Shown: in pieces, positions 13,201 to 24,590 of the stretch
How positions within the stretch are numbered: position 1 is the first letter of the stretch
How the letters are laid out: each line of letters starts with the position of its first letter
Assembly (NCBI RefSeq): GCF_900324485.2
Contig: NC_046654.1
Coordinates: 7,670,562-7,734,561, forward strand
DNA: 64,000 nucleotides
Direction: 5' to 3'
Source: Mastacembelus armatus
Taxonomy: Eukaryota; Chordata; Actinopteri; Synbranchiformes; Mastacembelidae
Program-made: the position numbers and the translations under genes
The notes under the pieces: generated by a model
What the model saw: only the letters and a program-made list of their open reading frames with translations
Databases searched by the model: none
Told to the model about the DNA's origin: nothing

Positions 13201-16200
13201 TTCCAACTGAGATACACTAATATTGGACAGATTTAATTAATTAGTAACTCCATCCACTTAGTGCCCTTTCCAGCATTAATGCAGTTTTAAAGAGAAGGGT
13301 GTAGAAATCGTTTTCAGCATCATTTCTCATCATCTTGATAGTAAAACTTTCAGGATGATCTAGTGATAGTAACAACAACAACAAACACTGCTTTAACCTC
13401 AGTTGCCTCTTGAGTGTTACACAATCAGTGGCACAGGTCACATATGTAGACACAAACACACATAAGAGACATATATACAGAAACACAAACACTAGCAGGA
13501 GTTGGGTTAATGTGCTCATTCCCTTCATGCCATGGGGACTTCAGAAATGAAAATGAAAAGCAGGCACGTGTGTTTGTTGTATTGCCATCAGCTGAACTGG
13601 CATGCAATCATGACCCTGAATTCCTCTGTTAATGGGGACTGTAACACAATATGTAAGTCAGGTGCTGCAGAGTAATGCCTGTTTTATCATTTAATATTAC
13701 TTTAAAATTACACGTTTCTTTTATGATCATATCAGCCAGACATCTCTTGATCTTTACGATGTATAAATTATTATTTTTCCAGCATGCCATAGATGCTGTG
13801 AGTGCAGGTGTGAGTCCCATTGGAGACACATCCTACAATTCCAGTTACTGGGACCTTGGCAGTGCCTTCTTCTTTGCTGGAACGGTCATCACAACCATAG
13901 GTAGGTAATATGTTTCAAATAATCCTAACATTTACATTTCCTGTTGTTAACTGTCAATGTAATTTACATTTTAAGGACCAGTATATCAAAAGGCTTTGCA
14001 TAATGCTAATTAAATGCCTTCAAATTAAATGTGCCATTTTTCTCATTATCATGCTGAGCTGTGACAACTCATTATTGAGAAAGTGCTGGGAGCACACCTT
14101 TTATGTTAACCTTGTCAGCCATTTTGTTTATTATTATACCATGAAAGTTTGGCACAAAACCAACACACTTCTAGTAATTGTTAGAATTTGGGGCTAAGTA
14201 AAGCAATTAAGTCAGCATTTCTGAAAAACAACAAAAAGAAGAAGAAATAGAAATAGACCATATTCTGTAGCATGTTAGCATAAGTTAAGATGGAATTAAT
14301 AAACTTTGCAATTTTGAAATTAGCTTTAACAACTATCACTTTACTAAATTGCTCCAAAATGGTAACAACTATCACAACACAGAGTACAACTTTAATAAAT
14401 ATTCCATTAAACAACACGAGACTCTAAATGCAAATCTGATACATCTGATCTGTACAATGTTGAAGCCTTTTAGATAGGATTTATCCTTTCATATAGTTAA
14501 AGGTGTTTTCTCATTACAATTCTCTGTCGATCCTTCCCTTTTAATGCTATCCTCAGGTGAGCTTTACAGATCTCTTTAGTCCAGATAAGGTAGTGCTAAA
14601 TGATGCAAAGCCCAAGCCCTCTGGAATTTAATATCCATGAAGATTAACATTATCGAGACCACAGACCAGAGACAGTATTAGTTGCATTTAAGAGCCACGC
14701 TTTCAACATCAGAGCATTGAAGTTTCTTTTTTCTCTGTTGGCAGCATTTACTGTGCATTCATTTGCTTTGCTTCTGAGATAAAATGTTACAATACAAAAA
14801 AGGCATTGAATAAAAAATTATATATACAAATTCTATTCCAACTTTCTCTAATTATTTAAAATTTAAAAAACTTGATTTGAGAAAATTACAAGAACAGAGA
14901 GAGCATGGATGAAAGAGAAGTGAAAAAAGACTCATATTCTGGTCACAGCAGGTTCAAATAGGAGGAATTGGGTGGATTATATGATATAATTGTTCTGCAT
15001 CTTCTGCTCTTCTTTGTTACATCTCTGTCACTGTACGACCAAAATAAATGCAATTTTCTCTAAAGGGAACCTAATTATTGTCTCTGTTGGAGCTTGTTTA
15101 CATCAGATCCCTGCTCCTGGAACTAAGAACTATTCCTTAGGGGTCTCAATTGATTATATTGCATCAGAAAGTTGGGATTGACGTCTTCTGCTTGTCATCT
15201 TATTCTTAATACTCCTACTCTCACTCCTTTGCCCTCTTTTTTCTTATCTCCTCCTGTTTGTCCTTTCATTGTTTCAACAGGTTATGGAAACATAGCTCCA
15301 AGCACAGAGGGAGGGAAAATCTTTTGCATCCTTTATGCCATATTTGGCATCCCTCTCTTTGGCTTCTTGTTGGCGGGGATTGGAGACCAACTGGGGACCA
15401 TCTTTGTGAAAAGTATCTTGAGAGTTGAGAAGATATTCAGGGTGAGTCGCAAGTATCACAATGCATAGTTTTTTATAAATATATTTTTTAGTACAATATC
15501 TAATTGAGTGCCATGTATTAGTGCCTTTGAATGTTAATAACATTACCATTAGGTGTTGTCATTGTTAGGTCCTTGTATTATTTCTAATATTGCCCTTTTT
15601 TTTCAGCAAAAACACAAACAGATCAGTCAAACTAAGATAAGAGTGACGTCCACCATCTTGTTCATCCTTGCTGGGTGCATTGTCTTTGTTACCATCCCTG
15701 CTGTCATCTTCAAACACATCGAGGGCTGGACTACCCTGGAGGCCATTTACTTTGTTGTGATCACTCTCACCACCGTGGGAATAGGAGACTATGTGGCAGG
15801 TAGAGCTTTGCAACAGATGGCTGTCTTGTCATGATACTCTACTGTGTAGTCAAACTCTTATCTGTGTTTTTCCTTCCCCATAAGGTGGAAACCGTAGGAT
15901 CGACTACATGAAGTGGTACAAGCCGCTGGTATGGTTCTGGATCTTGGTGGGTTTGGCATACTTTGCAGCAGTCCTTAGCATGATTGGAGACTGGCTGCGA
16001 GTGCTGTCAAAAAAGACCAAAGAGGAGGTGAGGTTCATTCAGTTAAACTGCTTCATATTAAATTAGGGAGGTAGAAAATAATGCAGGCATTCAACCGCTA
16101 CTCCTTTTCTCTGTTTTTTTTTTTTTTTTTTTTTTTTTGGGGGGGTATTAATTGCTGTTTAAAGGCTCTGTATCAGGAGGGCAGTGCCATAAGATGCAGA

Positions 16201-16903
16201 TGCAGATTGTAGCACGTTCTCTCCTAATCCTTTTTTGATTGCACTGTTGTCACAGGTTGGGGAGTTTAAAGCTCATGCAGCTGAATGGAAGGCAAATGTA
16301 AGAGCTGAGTTTCGAGAAACGCGACGGCGTCTGAGTGTTGAGATCCATGACAAGCTCCAGCGGGCCGCCACCATCCGCAGCATGGAACGCCGTCAGCTTG
16401 GCCTGGAGCAGCGAGCTCACTCCCTGGACATGCTGTCTCCAGAGAAGCGGGCCATGTTCGCCAGTCTGGATGCTGGCCGTTTCAAGACTTCCTCCCAGGA
16501 GAGCATCGACACCAAGCTAAACAACCTGAGGCTGAAGGGGGCTTGTGAGCCGTACGACCCTCAGGGGAGTGAGCAAACACAACAGACAGCGTCTTCTTCA
16601 GAGGAGAACCTTTTCAACTTGCGTTTTGGATCCCTCACCAAGCTGGCCAGACGCAACAAGAACCGTGAGCTGCGGAGAAACATTCCTGAAGATGTGCGAC
16701 GGGCGAGTGTAGGCATCAACAACAGCAGCGCCATGATGGGGGAGGAGAGGACGGAAGAAGAAGAGGATGGGGAGGCAGATGAGGAAAATGGAGAGAGGAA
16801 AGAGGGAAACACTAGTCTGACAAACCTGTCACAGTATGTGGTGGATCGCACCAGGTTGAATGGCTTCATACAAGCAGAGGCCAAAGACAAAGAAAGCAAT
16901 TAG
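4224..16903 (+). CDS. kcnk10: kcnk10 (TREK-2) two-pore-domain potassium channel, seven coding exons, complete
   Basis: Mechano-, lipid-, heat- and pH-gated background K+ channel of the plasma membrane; the family works as dimers with two pore loops per subunit. Coding exons: 4224-4278, 7130-7545, 13783-13900, 15281-15441, 15607-15799, 15885-16027 and 16256-16903. All splice sites are GT-AG and the phases join to 578 codons including the stop (577 residues, against roughly 540 in human). Exon 1 encodes [16 protein letters not shown], the N-terminus of one known human KCNK10 isoform. TM1 is about residues 99-118. The extracellular cap has a conserved Cys and the NSS glycosylation site. Pore 1 has GYG at 197-199. 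Pore 2 has GIG at 308-310, where TREK channels normally have GFG. The proximal tail has the EEVGE segment and the phosphoregulatory RRRLSVEI (Ser389). The C-terminal tail is acidic, Glu-rich and diverged. Internal Met codons in exon 2 could allow the alternative starts known for TREK channels. Confidence 0.95.
4279..7129 (+). other. kcnk10 intron 1
   Basis: Intron of 2.85 kb without a recognisable gene. It contains a 21-base G run at 5779-5799. Short open frames inside have no similarity I recognise and no splice context. Confidence 0.8.
5779..5799 (+). repeat. Poly-G run of 21 bases
   Basis: Uninterrupted G homopolymer in kcnk10 intron 1, on the transcript strand. It could form a G-quadruplex and is also a place where sequencing length is unreliable. 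Confidence 0.95.
8115..8141. repeat. Perfect inverted repeat, 10-bp arms, 7-base loop
   Basis: TATTTAGGTG is followed by seven bases and its exact complement CACCTAAATA. This is a small hairpin in intron 2, with no function visible. Confidence 0.7.
11505..11575 (+). repeat. Dispersed teleost repeat fragment (AAGTACTGTACTT type)
   Basis: The core reads TGTACTGTACTTGTGTATAA and then TTCTGAGGTACTTGTA. This matches a short interspersed sequence, abundant in many teleost genomes, whose core is a stretch of AAGTACTGTACTT followed by TTTTGAGGTACTTGTAC. A second copy lies near 27328. The class (MITE or SINE-like) is not determined; recognition is from memory. Confidence 0.45.
13901..15280 (+). other. 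kcnk10 intron 3
   Basis: This 1.4 kb AT-rich intron splits the first codon of the pore-1 GYG triplet. Nothing else is recognised in it. Confidence 0.8.
16114..16145 (+). repeat. T25-G7 homopolymer tract in kcnk10 intron 6
   Basis: A run of 25 T is followed directly by seven G, about 110 bases before the last-exon acceptor. This is simple sequence whose true length may vary. Confidence 0.9.
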
Positions 16904-18420
16904 CTATCAAATGGAAGAGCACAGACAAGCAGAAAGTGTAGAGTCTAGAGACAGAGGGAGTGAAAGATACTCAGAGTCAGAACAAGAGTGCAGAGGCCTT
17001 TTAAAGTGTCAAGAAATGTGCCTTCTGTTTCCTATGCTTAGATTGGAACTGCTCCCAGGAAATTTGATCATCGTGCCATAGCCATGGGAAGAAAACGAGT
17101 TGCCAAAAATGAATAAAACTGAGGAGAGAGAGTATGTTATAGATAAAATACCTCATTACAAACACTGTTGTACAATGGGTGATATAAGAACTTTTCACTG
17201 GAACTGACTTTCCAGCTCTGTTGTATTTCAGCTCTTGCTCTCTGCTCCTATGATACATTTGGTAAACAAGCATCTGTTCATGGTGAATCTTAGTTTTTAA
17301 CAATGTGGGCAGGACATGCAGAGAACCTGACTGGTATCATCCATCTTCAGAAACATTATCTCTTCTACTCTGTCGTCTCATGCTGCGGGGACTGTTTTTT
17401 GGTTCAGCAGTCTGCTATATAACCACTTCAAAACTTCAAATTGTAATGAATGGACATTGGGACATTGTGTTTCTGCTGGATCGCTAGACAATACAAGCAT
17501 TTACCAAGCTGACATATACAGCTCAAAAAAAAAAAAAATTCATTTTGATTGTGCATGGTTATTCAAACAGAACCATAGGCAACCATCAACCAACTTGACA
17601 GCTTGGAGTTTTACAATAATATTGTGCATTCATTCATATTTAGCTTCAGTAATGATTGCCACCAGTCTTGTTTAAAAATAAAGTGACTAAACACTGAGAT
17701 GGAATCCACCAGACAAAAGACACAATCACCTCTGGCCATGAGATTGTCAGCAACGTTTTGAACTTTATTATTTTCATTCATTCATCTTATCACTTATCTC
17801 TTGTTACTATTTAAATTACTTTTTAAAAGACTGAATGTGATGCGATTGTTTTTGTATTCACCAAGCATGTTCGCATCTGTGTTTACTCCTTTTTATATCA
17901 GCCGAACATTTCAACGGTATTTCCAACTCAAATGTATAATATGACCTAAACATACATGTTTCTTTTTTTTTGTGTTTCTTAGTGAAACACGTCCTGTAGT
18001 TCTCACTCACTGAAACGTTTGACACATGACGGCTTCATTAGCATTTTACAAACACGTACGGACACTACTGCCCACATTCAATTCTATAGAACTATTAAAT
18101 GTATCACTGGAGTGCATTGCATGCATTTCTAAAAGTGACTTACACACATGCTGGTTGTACTTGTAACCTGTTTATCTGATATGAATAGCATTGATCTTTC
18201 CATGACCATGGCCTGTGACAAGTTGAACAACTATTTGTTGTGTACAGTTTATTTTATGACCAGATCACATTAAATGTAGTGAGTGCCTTTTTCCAGATAA
18301 TAAACTCAAGAAAATACATTTAAGAGGTGGTAATTGCTGTATTAATAACAGCATGAGTATATTAGTAGTGTCACTAGTAGTATTGATTTATATATTATAT
18401 TTCATTACTTTCCAATAAAC
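16904..18420 (+). other. Probable kcnk10 3' UTR and candidate poly(A) signals
   Basis: AT-rich DNA following the stop codon. AATAAA hexamers on the transcript strand lie at 17112, 17677, 18299 and 18414. Which is used cannot be told from sequence alone, and none has an obvious downstream GT-rich element that decides it. Confidence 0.5.
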
Positions 18421-18746
18421 CGATATTCTTTGGCATTTTATGGCATTACAGCAAATACAGTAAATGTAACCATTAATAGGCTGCAGTATGCTAGCAGTAG
18501 ATCTAAAAAACACCCTGGGAATCACTATAAAAACAAAGCTAAGTCCCACAGCACCACACAGTTCTCTCAAATGAATTTGTTCAAACACGCTATGCCAACC
18601 AAACACTGCTTCTCTGCAAGTCACACTTATCTCTGCTTTTTTTCCAGCCCTGTTTAGCCATTTTAAAAATATACATTACCAGTATGAATTTCCCTTGATG
18701 CACCTTTTGGGTAATTAAATGACAGAATTCATTATTATGTTAGTGA

Positions 18747-18808
18747 CTCCAAGCGTGCTGCTGGATGCCGGAGCTCAAGGGCTCCATCTGTGCATGTCCT
18801 GCTTGGAG
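18747..18808. other. Stem-loop, function unknown
   Basis: CTCCAAGC at 18747-18754 and its complement GCTTGGAG at 18801-18808 enclose further partly pairing GC-rich sequence (for example GGAG with CTCC). It stands out from AT-rich flanks. Confidence 0.35.
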
Positions 18809-20225
18809 CTCTTGGTCACATGTGTCAAAGTCTATATGGCACCTAGGAAACGACCCAGCTGACAGTTCCACAAAAGAAAATTAATCAAGGAGGCACGTCA
18901 GTGTAAGGAGAGCTATAAATTGCATGTAAGGGAGAAGACTGAGCCTGTGTGTGATCAAATGTTTTGTGGAGCTTTCCTTCAAGGTGGAAGTGACCGCAAC
19001 CTGCTCCGTCCTTCTCCTCCCTGTTTTATCTGTCTCTCACTATGTTTTTGTCCCTTTATCGCTGCACCTCTCTCACAAATGATAAATCAGCTAAGTTTTT
19101 CAAATAAATTTTAGATCAATGGGAGTGTTGTTTATTAGTCTATTAGCTCACGTCTCCCGAGTGAAGGTTATATATATTTAATATTCCTTTATATTCATAA
19201 ACTAATTTTGCATCTACAGCCACAGTAGATTGGTTGGCCGACATGGTATCATTATTGTGAGACTTACTGGGTCACAGTAAACATGTATCAGTACTGAACC
19301 ACACATTTATTAATTATGTTCTTTTACTACCAGCAGGAGGGTGAAAGCTATCTGTGATGGGTGGCTACTCACATCTGGCTGCAGCAAATGGCGTCCTTTT
19401 ATCTCACAATCACATCACTTGATGGCTGTTAAACAGATGTGTGATCATGCCATAATACTTATGGCTCTTAACCACTGGCATTACACTGCAGTATATAACA
19501 ATGTCACGTTGCCATATTTTGTTAATCAAAAGCTTGAAAGCGACCTTAAACTACATCTGTCTCATTAGGTGGTGAAGGGCATGAACAACACACAATTCCT
19601 GCTGCGACCAGATCAAGTATAGAGGGATTGTAACAGTGAAACCTGCTCACTTTCAGTTCCCTTTAAACATGTTCAAAATGGCCATGAATCAACCAGGAGA
19701 AAGGGCATTTTGCACAGTGTCTCAGTTTGTGCATCTACAGTCATGAAGAAATCTCAGGCTATTCTGCACCCAAACCTGCACTTCAGACAGAAATCGGAAT
19801 TGGCTCCATCTTATTAGTATAACAAAGATCACTAATCATTTCTCCTGTACAGACTTTCACTGAAGAACTCTGACATATAAAGAAGTGCGACATCCTGAGG
19901 CTGTGGGTGGGACTGACCTTGTGTTCTTACCCAAACTTACAGTTAAACAAGTATTTTTGTTGTTTTAGGGCAACAGCAAAAACCACAAATGCCTTAAATA
20001 ATGAAGGATACAAGAAAGAGAAGGAGACAGCACTGAAGCTGCATGATAGGAGGCCTAATGGACATATGCAGCTGATCCTGGGCCAATAAGCTAATGTAAT
20101 GTAATGTATGGCAACAATCCCATAATTTCAGCAATACTTTTAGTGCCATCACAGTTTCACCCTGTGAATTCTGGTCAGATGTAAGAGAACAAATCCCAGA
20201 CCTTAAACCTGCCACTGAAATGATA

Positions 20226-20263
20226 CTTCAACTAACAAACTTCAACTAACAAACTTCAACTAA
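20226..20263. repeat. 14-bp tandem repeat, about 2.7 copies
   Basis: Perfect repetition of CTTCAACTAACAAA. Confidence 0.9.
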
Positions 20264-23200
20264 GCTGCATTGTTCAGTTTGTGCATTTGGTCTAAATGAT
20301 ATCAGTTAGAGTCAAATTATAACAAACATTTCACCAAAAATGAAACTAATGAAGAAAAAAAACAGAAATGCAGGCAGAATACCATTTACTGCATCAAAAT
20401 TAAACACTACCATGACTCCACTGTAATGCCAAGAGTTGCTACACTTTACAGTATTTCCAATCTAAATATACTGTAATTACCATACAAGATTTCTAGAGGT
20501 TGTTGCCAGAACGAGGAGCTGTTGTGAGCTTGGAAGAAAGTGTGAAAGTGCTTAGAGCAACAAGGAGAGTGATGGAGAGGAAAGGTTGAAGGGAGTGTCA
20601 CACAGTCGCCCACAAGAGCCCAGCACACTTGACATCAAATGCAACAGGAGACAGAAATCTGCCTGAGAAACTGAAAGGTGATGTCATCTAAGCACTAAAG
20701 ATAAACTGACAAATCATGTACATCATGTGACTCTGAAATATCACAGAGGGTTTAAATTCAGACCAGGAGTTTATTCAAATGTCTAATAAAATTAATTTGG
20801 GATGTTTAATAACTCCTTGATTTCTGTTGTCTTCAGTCTCAGAAAATGTAAGAAATCATGTCTGGTAAAGGAAAATTAAATACTTTGCAACATTTTGTGT
20901 ACAAACCAAAAGCTCACTACAAGTTCTGATACATGAAAATAAGTAACCCTAAAACAAAATCTCTCCAAGGCTCTCTTTGTTTTTCTTCTCTTCAGTGACT
21001 AAAGATAACTGCTATTATGGGTGAGTCAAACTGTGTAAATCAGGCAACTGGGAAAGAAAGACGTGAGAGACAGTAAGACATTTTGGATTATAGATCAGGA
21101 GATAGCTGGGTCTGAGAAAAACAGATTTATTAGGGGTTTTAGATTAGAATAATGAATAATTAGGCATGGATAAAGGCAAACGCATTTCAGGCAAATGAGT
21201 CAAGGACAAGCAAATATGGTTGTTATATTTACTGCAGCAAATGCAGCAGTTTACGTAATGTGAATAAAACCATACTGAGCATCCAATTTATTCATAACAC
21301 TAGTGTAGTAAATACAGTATAATTAAACTGAATATATTCTTAGTTTACATCACAAATGGCTTATGTAACGCTGTTACCACACACCTCTAGACTGCTAGAT
21401 TTTTTTCATCTGTTTCCATTTTTAGCTCATGTGTGTATTTAGTTCACATTTTCTCTGCTGCACATGCATGTGTACATCACCCTGACTATTCCCACAGTGT
21501 GCCTACAAACAGCCAGCACCAGTCTCAGCTGTCAGGGTTGGGATTGGCCAAAATGTAGCTCAACATGATTTTAGACCTTTTTATAGAACTACATTTTAAG
21601 AGACTTGTTCCATGAAGTGGATTTTTAAATGACAGGATAACATCACAAATCACCACTGTTTGTGATCTTTTTTTTTTTGTGAGACTTTTATTCCAACAGG
21701 GATCTTATTCCTATTACATGTGTGTGCAGATCTTCAGTGTAGATTGTAGTCACCTTCATTCATCATGCACATGTGCCACTGATGAACCTTGGTCAACAGC
21801 CAGGTAGATGCCCGGATTTACTGACTAAACTAATTCTCAGGTACCACCGTCTCCACATACACTTTACATATAAATGAAGGCTGTTTATAACATAGTCAAG
21901 GGTAATGAATTGGGATTTATGGCCTACCATATTCTGCTGATAGGGTGATGCAGATTATGACATGGATGAATGAAAGTGAGAGGCAGGGCAAATTCTCACA
22001 TGGAAGAACACAAGTCCTTTTCCATCATTGTAGGCATGATGGCAAAATGATTAGTATCACACATTTTAAATACCTGAATGTACCCTGAAAATGTACCTAC
22101 CGCTGACATCATAATGCTCAGTCAAAATAAAGATCAAGGATGCCCTTTTAGGTAATCTCAGCCACATTTTAGATTCTTGCCTCTCATGTGCAGACATAAA
22201 GCTGATTCCGACAAAGTAAACCTATTTTTAAATGGCCATTATGTGTGCATCTTAATACATTTGGACGTGCGCATGTGTGAGAGCTACAGGAACATGGAGT
22301 TTGTTTGTGAATGGTTTTTTTAGTTTGTCTCTAAAAGTCAGTTACCAACTCTGAGATCAATGTATCATGTTATTAAAATAAAGATCAGAACAGATGGCAA
22401 TAATTACAACCTATATGTGTTTCTATAATAGATGTAATTGCTGTTATGAAACACCCTTATGTAATGAAACAGTGTGCAATGACAACACAGTGAAGATTTA
22501 TCTTTGAAATGATCAAATACTTCCAGTGTAAACAGTGGACAGCTTGCTGCACTTCAACTGTTGGCCACTAAAGAGTGCCATATATTCACATTTGTCTTAT
22601 GTTCAGTTCGCCACAATGAAGATCAACTTAGAACATTTTTGCATCTGTATGTCAAAACACAACCCAGACAATACATTATCTGTAATTGGACAATACGTGC
22701 ATGGCTTTATACTTAATGAATGATTGGGTTCAGGCTTTCTAACATGTTTTATTTTGTGTCAGGAATGCAGAAAATGCATAATGTTAATTACAGAAGCACT
22801 AACAAACTGGGACAAACTGTTATCCTAAATATCAAAATCAATCTTGAGCCCTTATTTTGTATGTTGAGAACATGATTTAACATTTCTTACAAAATGCATG
22901 TTTTGTTTACAGGATGATAGGACGTGAAAAACCTGAAATCATTACTGTCTGGGAAATACAAATATGCCCTGCCCATGGCACGTGATCCACATGTATCTGG
23001 CCCAAACTTCAAATAGTGTACTGAAGTGAAACCTAGTAAAATGTGTTGTCAAATGATGGGTCAATAAAATAGAGATATTCTTACAAAATTTTCATTGAAG
23101 TCCTTTTATTTCCTTTGGACCTGTTTAGAGAAGGTTTCAGAACAACATTGGTGGAACAGCTGTTGTCCTTAACTGACTACTGATAAAAGGCATAAGTTGA

Positions 23201-23639
23201 TGTCAGCAAAAATCCCCTGATAGCAGAGCTCTACCTGCTGTGTGTGTCTGTGTGTTGACCCTGTTAGACTGACCACATAATCATATCACATAATTTATGG
23301 AGCTCAAACCATTTGACCTCTGTGTAGCTATTCATCTCATGTTGCTTTGAAAACTCAATATCAAAATGCTGCCTGTTAAAAGACCCATAATGGATAAGGC
23401 TGGCAGTATTTTGTATTACTTTTCTGTCATAAAATCTCAATGAAGTAATTAGACTAAGAAATGTTAAGTTTGTATTTGTATGAAATATTGAAAACACACA
23501 ACAATGAGCCGCACTATTGCACCGTCTCACCCGCCACAGCAATATTGACTAGAACACACAAGTACACTATTTATTCCAGCTTCATCCTTGATGGATAACA
23601 ACATTTGACAACATTTAAAGCAGTGTTGGAAATTTTAAC

Positions 23640-24590
23640 TCATACAATGCTTTCATTTTTGCTGCTCTCTTTCCTCCGAAAGAAGAGAACAACCTGGTTA
23701 ATGTTTGCCTGTCCTGTTCTGGTAATAAAACAGTACAGGAATGGATCTGCAAGGCAGTTGAGGCTTGAAATAGCTATGCTGATCTTATAAGGATAAAGGA
23801 GGAATGCCACATTCCTACAGTCATTCACCAGCGTGCGCAGAAGCATCATAATGTGGATAGGTCCGAAGCAGAACAAAAGGCAGAGCAGAAGTATGGTCAG
23901 CGTCTTTGAAATCCATTTACGTTCCTGTTCCTCTGTAGCCTGGTTGGATTTCACTGCCACACAGATCCCCCAGGTGGAAAAGACCACCAGGAAAACAGGA
24001 ACAATAAACCCCAAAAAGAAGCGCAACACATTAGCACGAGCCACATTCTCTGAGAGAGGGAGGAATATGTTAAAGCACATTGAAATCTTCTTGTTTTCAT
24101 GGTATGAGTCCTCCCATGTGATGGTGGTGGCATTTAAACAGACCACTACCACCCAAGTGGCAAAACTGACCATTGCTGCAGTGCCAACTTTCCTCAAGGA
24201 TGTGTACTTCATCGGGTGAACCACTGCTAGGTAACGGTCAACAGCGATGCAGCAGAGGAGAGCATCACTGGTGTAGAAGTTAGTGAAGAGAATGAAGATA
24301 GAAAGCACACATACGTAACCTCCATGGGCCCAAACCCCTCTCCACAGGAAGTCCAGCCACAGAGACAGGCAAACAGTGAAGGTCAGGTCGCTCAGGGCCA
24401 AGTTGAACAGATACACTCCGAGCTCATTCTTCCGTCTAATGTGCTGCCAGGACACGTAGAGGAAAAAGGCATTGGATGGGATGGCAATCAGGATGACGGC
24501 CAGGTAGAAAAACAGAAATGGCCTCCTCCTGGACGTACTGTCAATCAAGTGACATTCTGAATTGTTGGTGGCCAGGGTTACGTTTTCCAT
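23640..24590 (-). CDS. gpr65: GPR65-like proton-sensing G-protein-coupled receptor
   Basis: Single-exon class A receptor of 316 residues at the cell surface. The GPR4/GPR65/GPR68/GPR132 family senses extracellular acidity through histidines and acidic residues and signals mainly through cAMP. Seven hydrophobic segments are visible. NELGVYLFNLALSDL (TM2) and CCIAVDRYLAVVHP (TM3 end, intact DRY) are family hallmarks, as is SLNCLADPFLYCF in TM7 (DPxxY rather than NPxxY). TM6 reads LLFCFGPIH, with Phe where the usual CWxP has Trp. The Cys of TM3 (GYVCVL) and ECL2 (SMCFN) can pair. The N-terminus has NVT and NNS glycosylation sites. The start is the first ATG, with 25 residues before TM1. Position next to kcnk10 matches human GPR65, which decides the name over GPR132 or GPR68. 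Confidence 0.8.
   Translation of the reverse strand: MENVTLATNNSECHLIDSTSRRRPFLFFYLAVILIAIPSNAFFLYVSWQHIRRKNELGVYLFNLALSDLTFTVCLSLWLDFLWRGVWAHGGYVCVLSIFILFTNFYTSDALLCCIAVDRYLAVVHPMKYTSLRKVGTAAMVSFATWVVVVCLNATTITWEDSYHENKKISMCFNIFLPLSENVARANVLRFFLGFIVPVFLVVFSTWGICVAVKSNQATEEQERKWISKTLTILLLCLLFCFGPIHIMMLLRTLVNDCRNVAFLLYPYKISIAISSLNCLADPFLYCFITRTGQANINQVVLFFRRKESSKNESIV

Larger units (their letters stand above)
7546..13782 (+). other. kcnk10 intron 2
   Basis: Longest intron (6.2 kb), between the TM1 exon and the cap exon. No gene is recognised. It contains a perfect 10-bp-arm inverted repeat (8115-8141), a dispersed teleost repeat around 11505-11575, and an ACA-rich stretch near 13373-13387. 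Confidence 0.8.
18421..23639. other. Intergenic, convergent 3' ends of kcnk10 and gpr65-like
   Basis: 5.2 kb without a recognisable coding exon. It contains a GC-richer stem-loop (18747-18808) and a 14-bp tandem repeat (20226-20263). An AATAAA on the minus strand at 23570-23575, about 65 bases past the gpr65-like stop codon, is a plausible poly(A) signal for that gene. Confidence 0.6.

Noticed and set aside
16561-16899. Minus-strand Ser/Leu-rich frame across the kcnk10 last exon
   Set aside because: It mirrors the Glu-rich tail of the channel and has no own evidence.
24324-24560. Plus-strand frame within the gpr65-like gene
   Set aside because: Antisense shadow of the receptor coding sequence.
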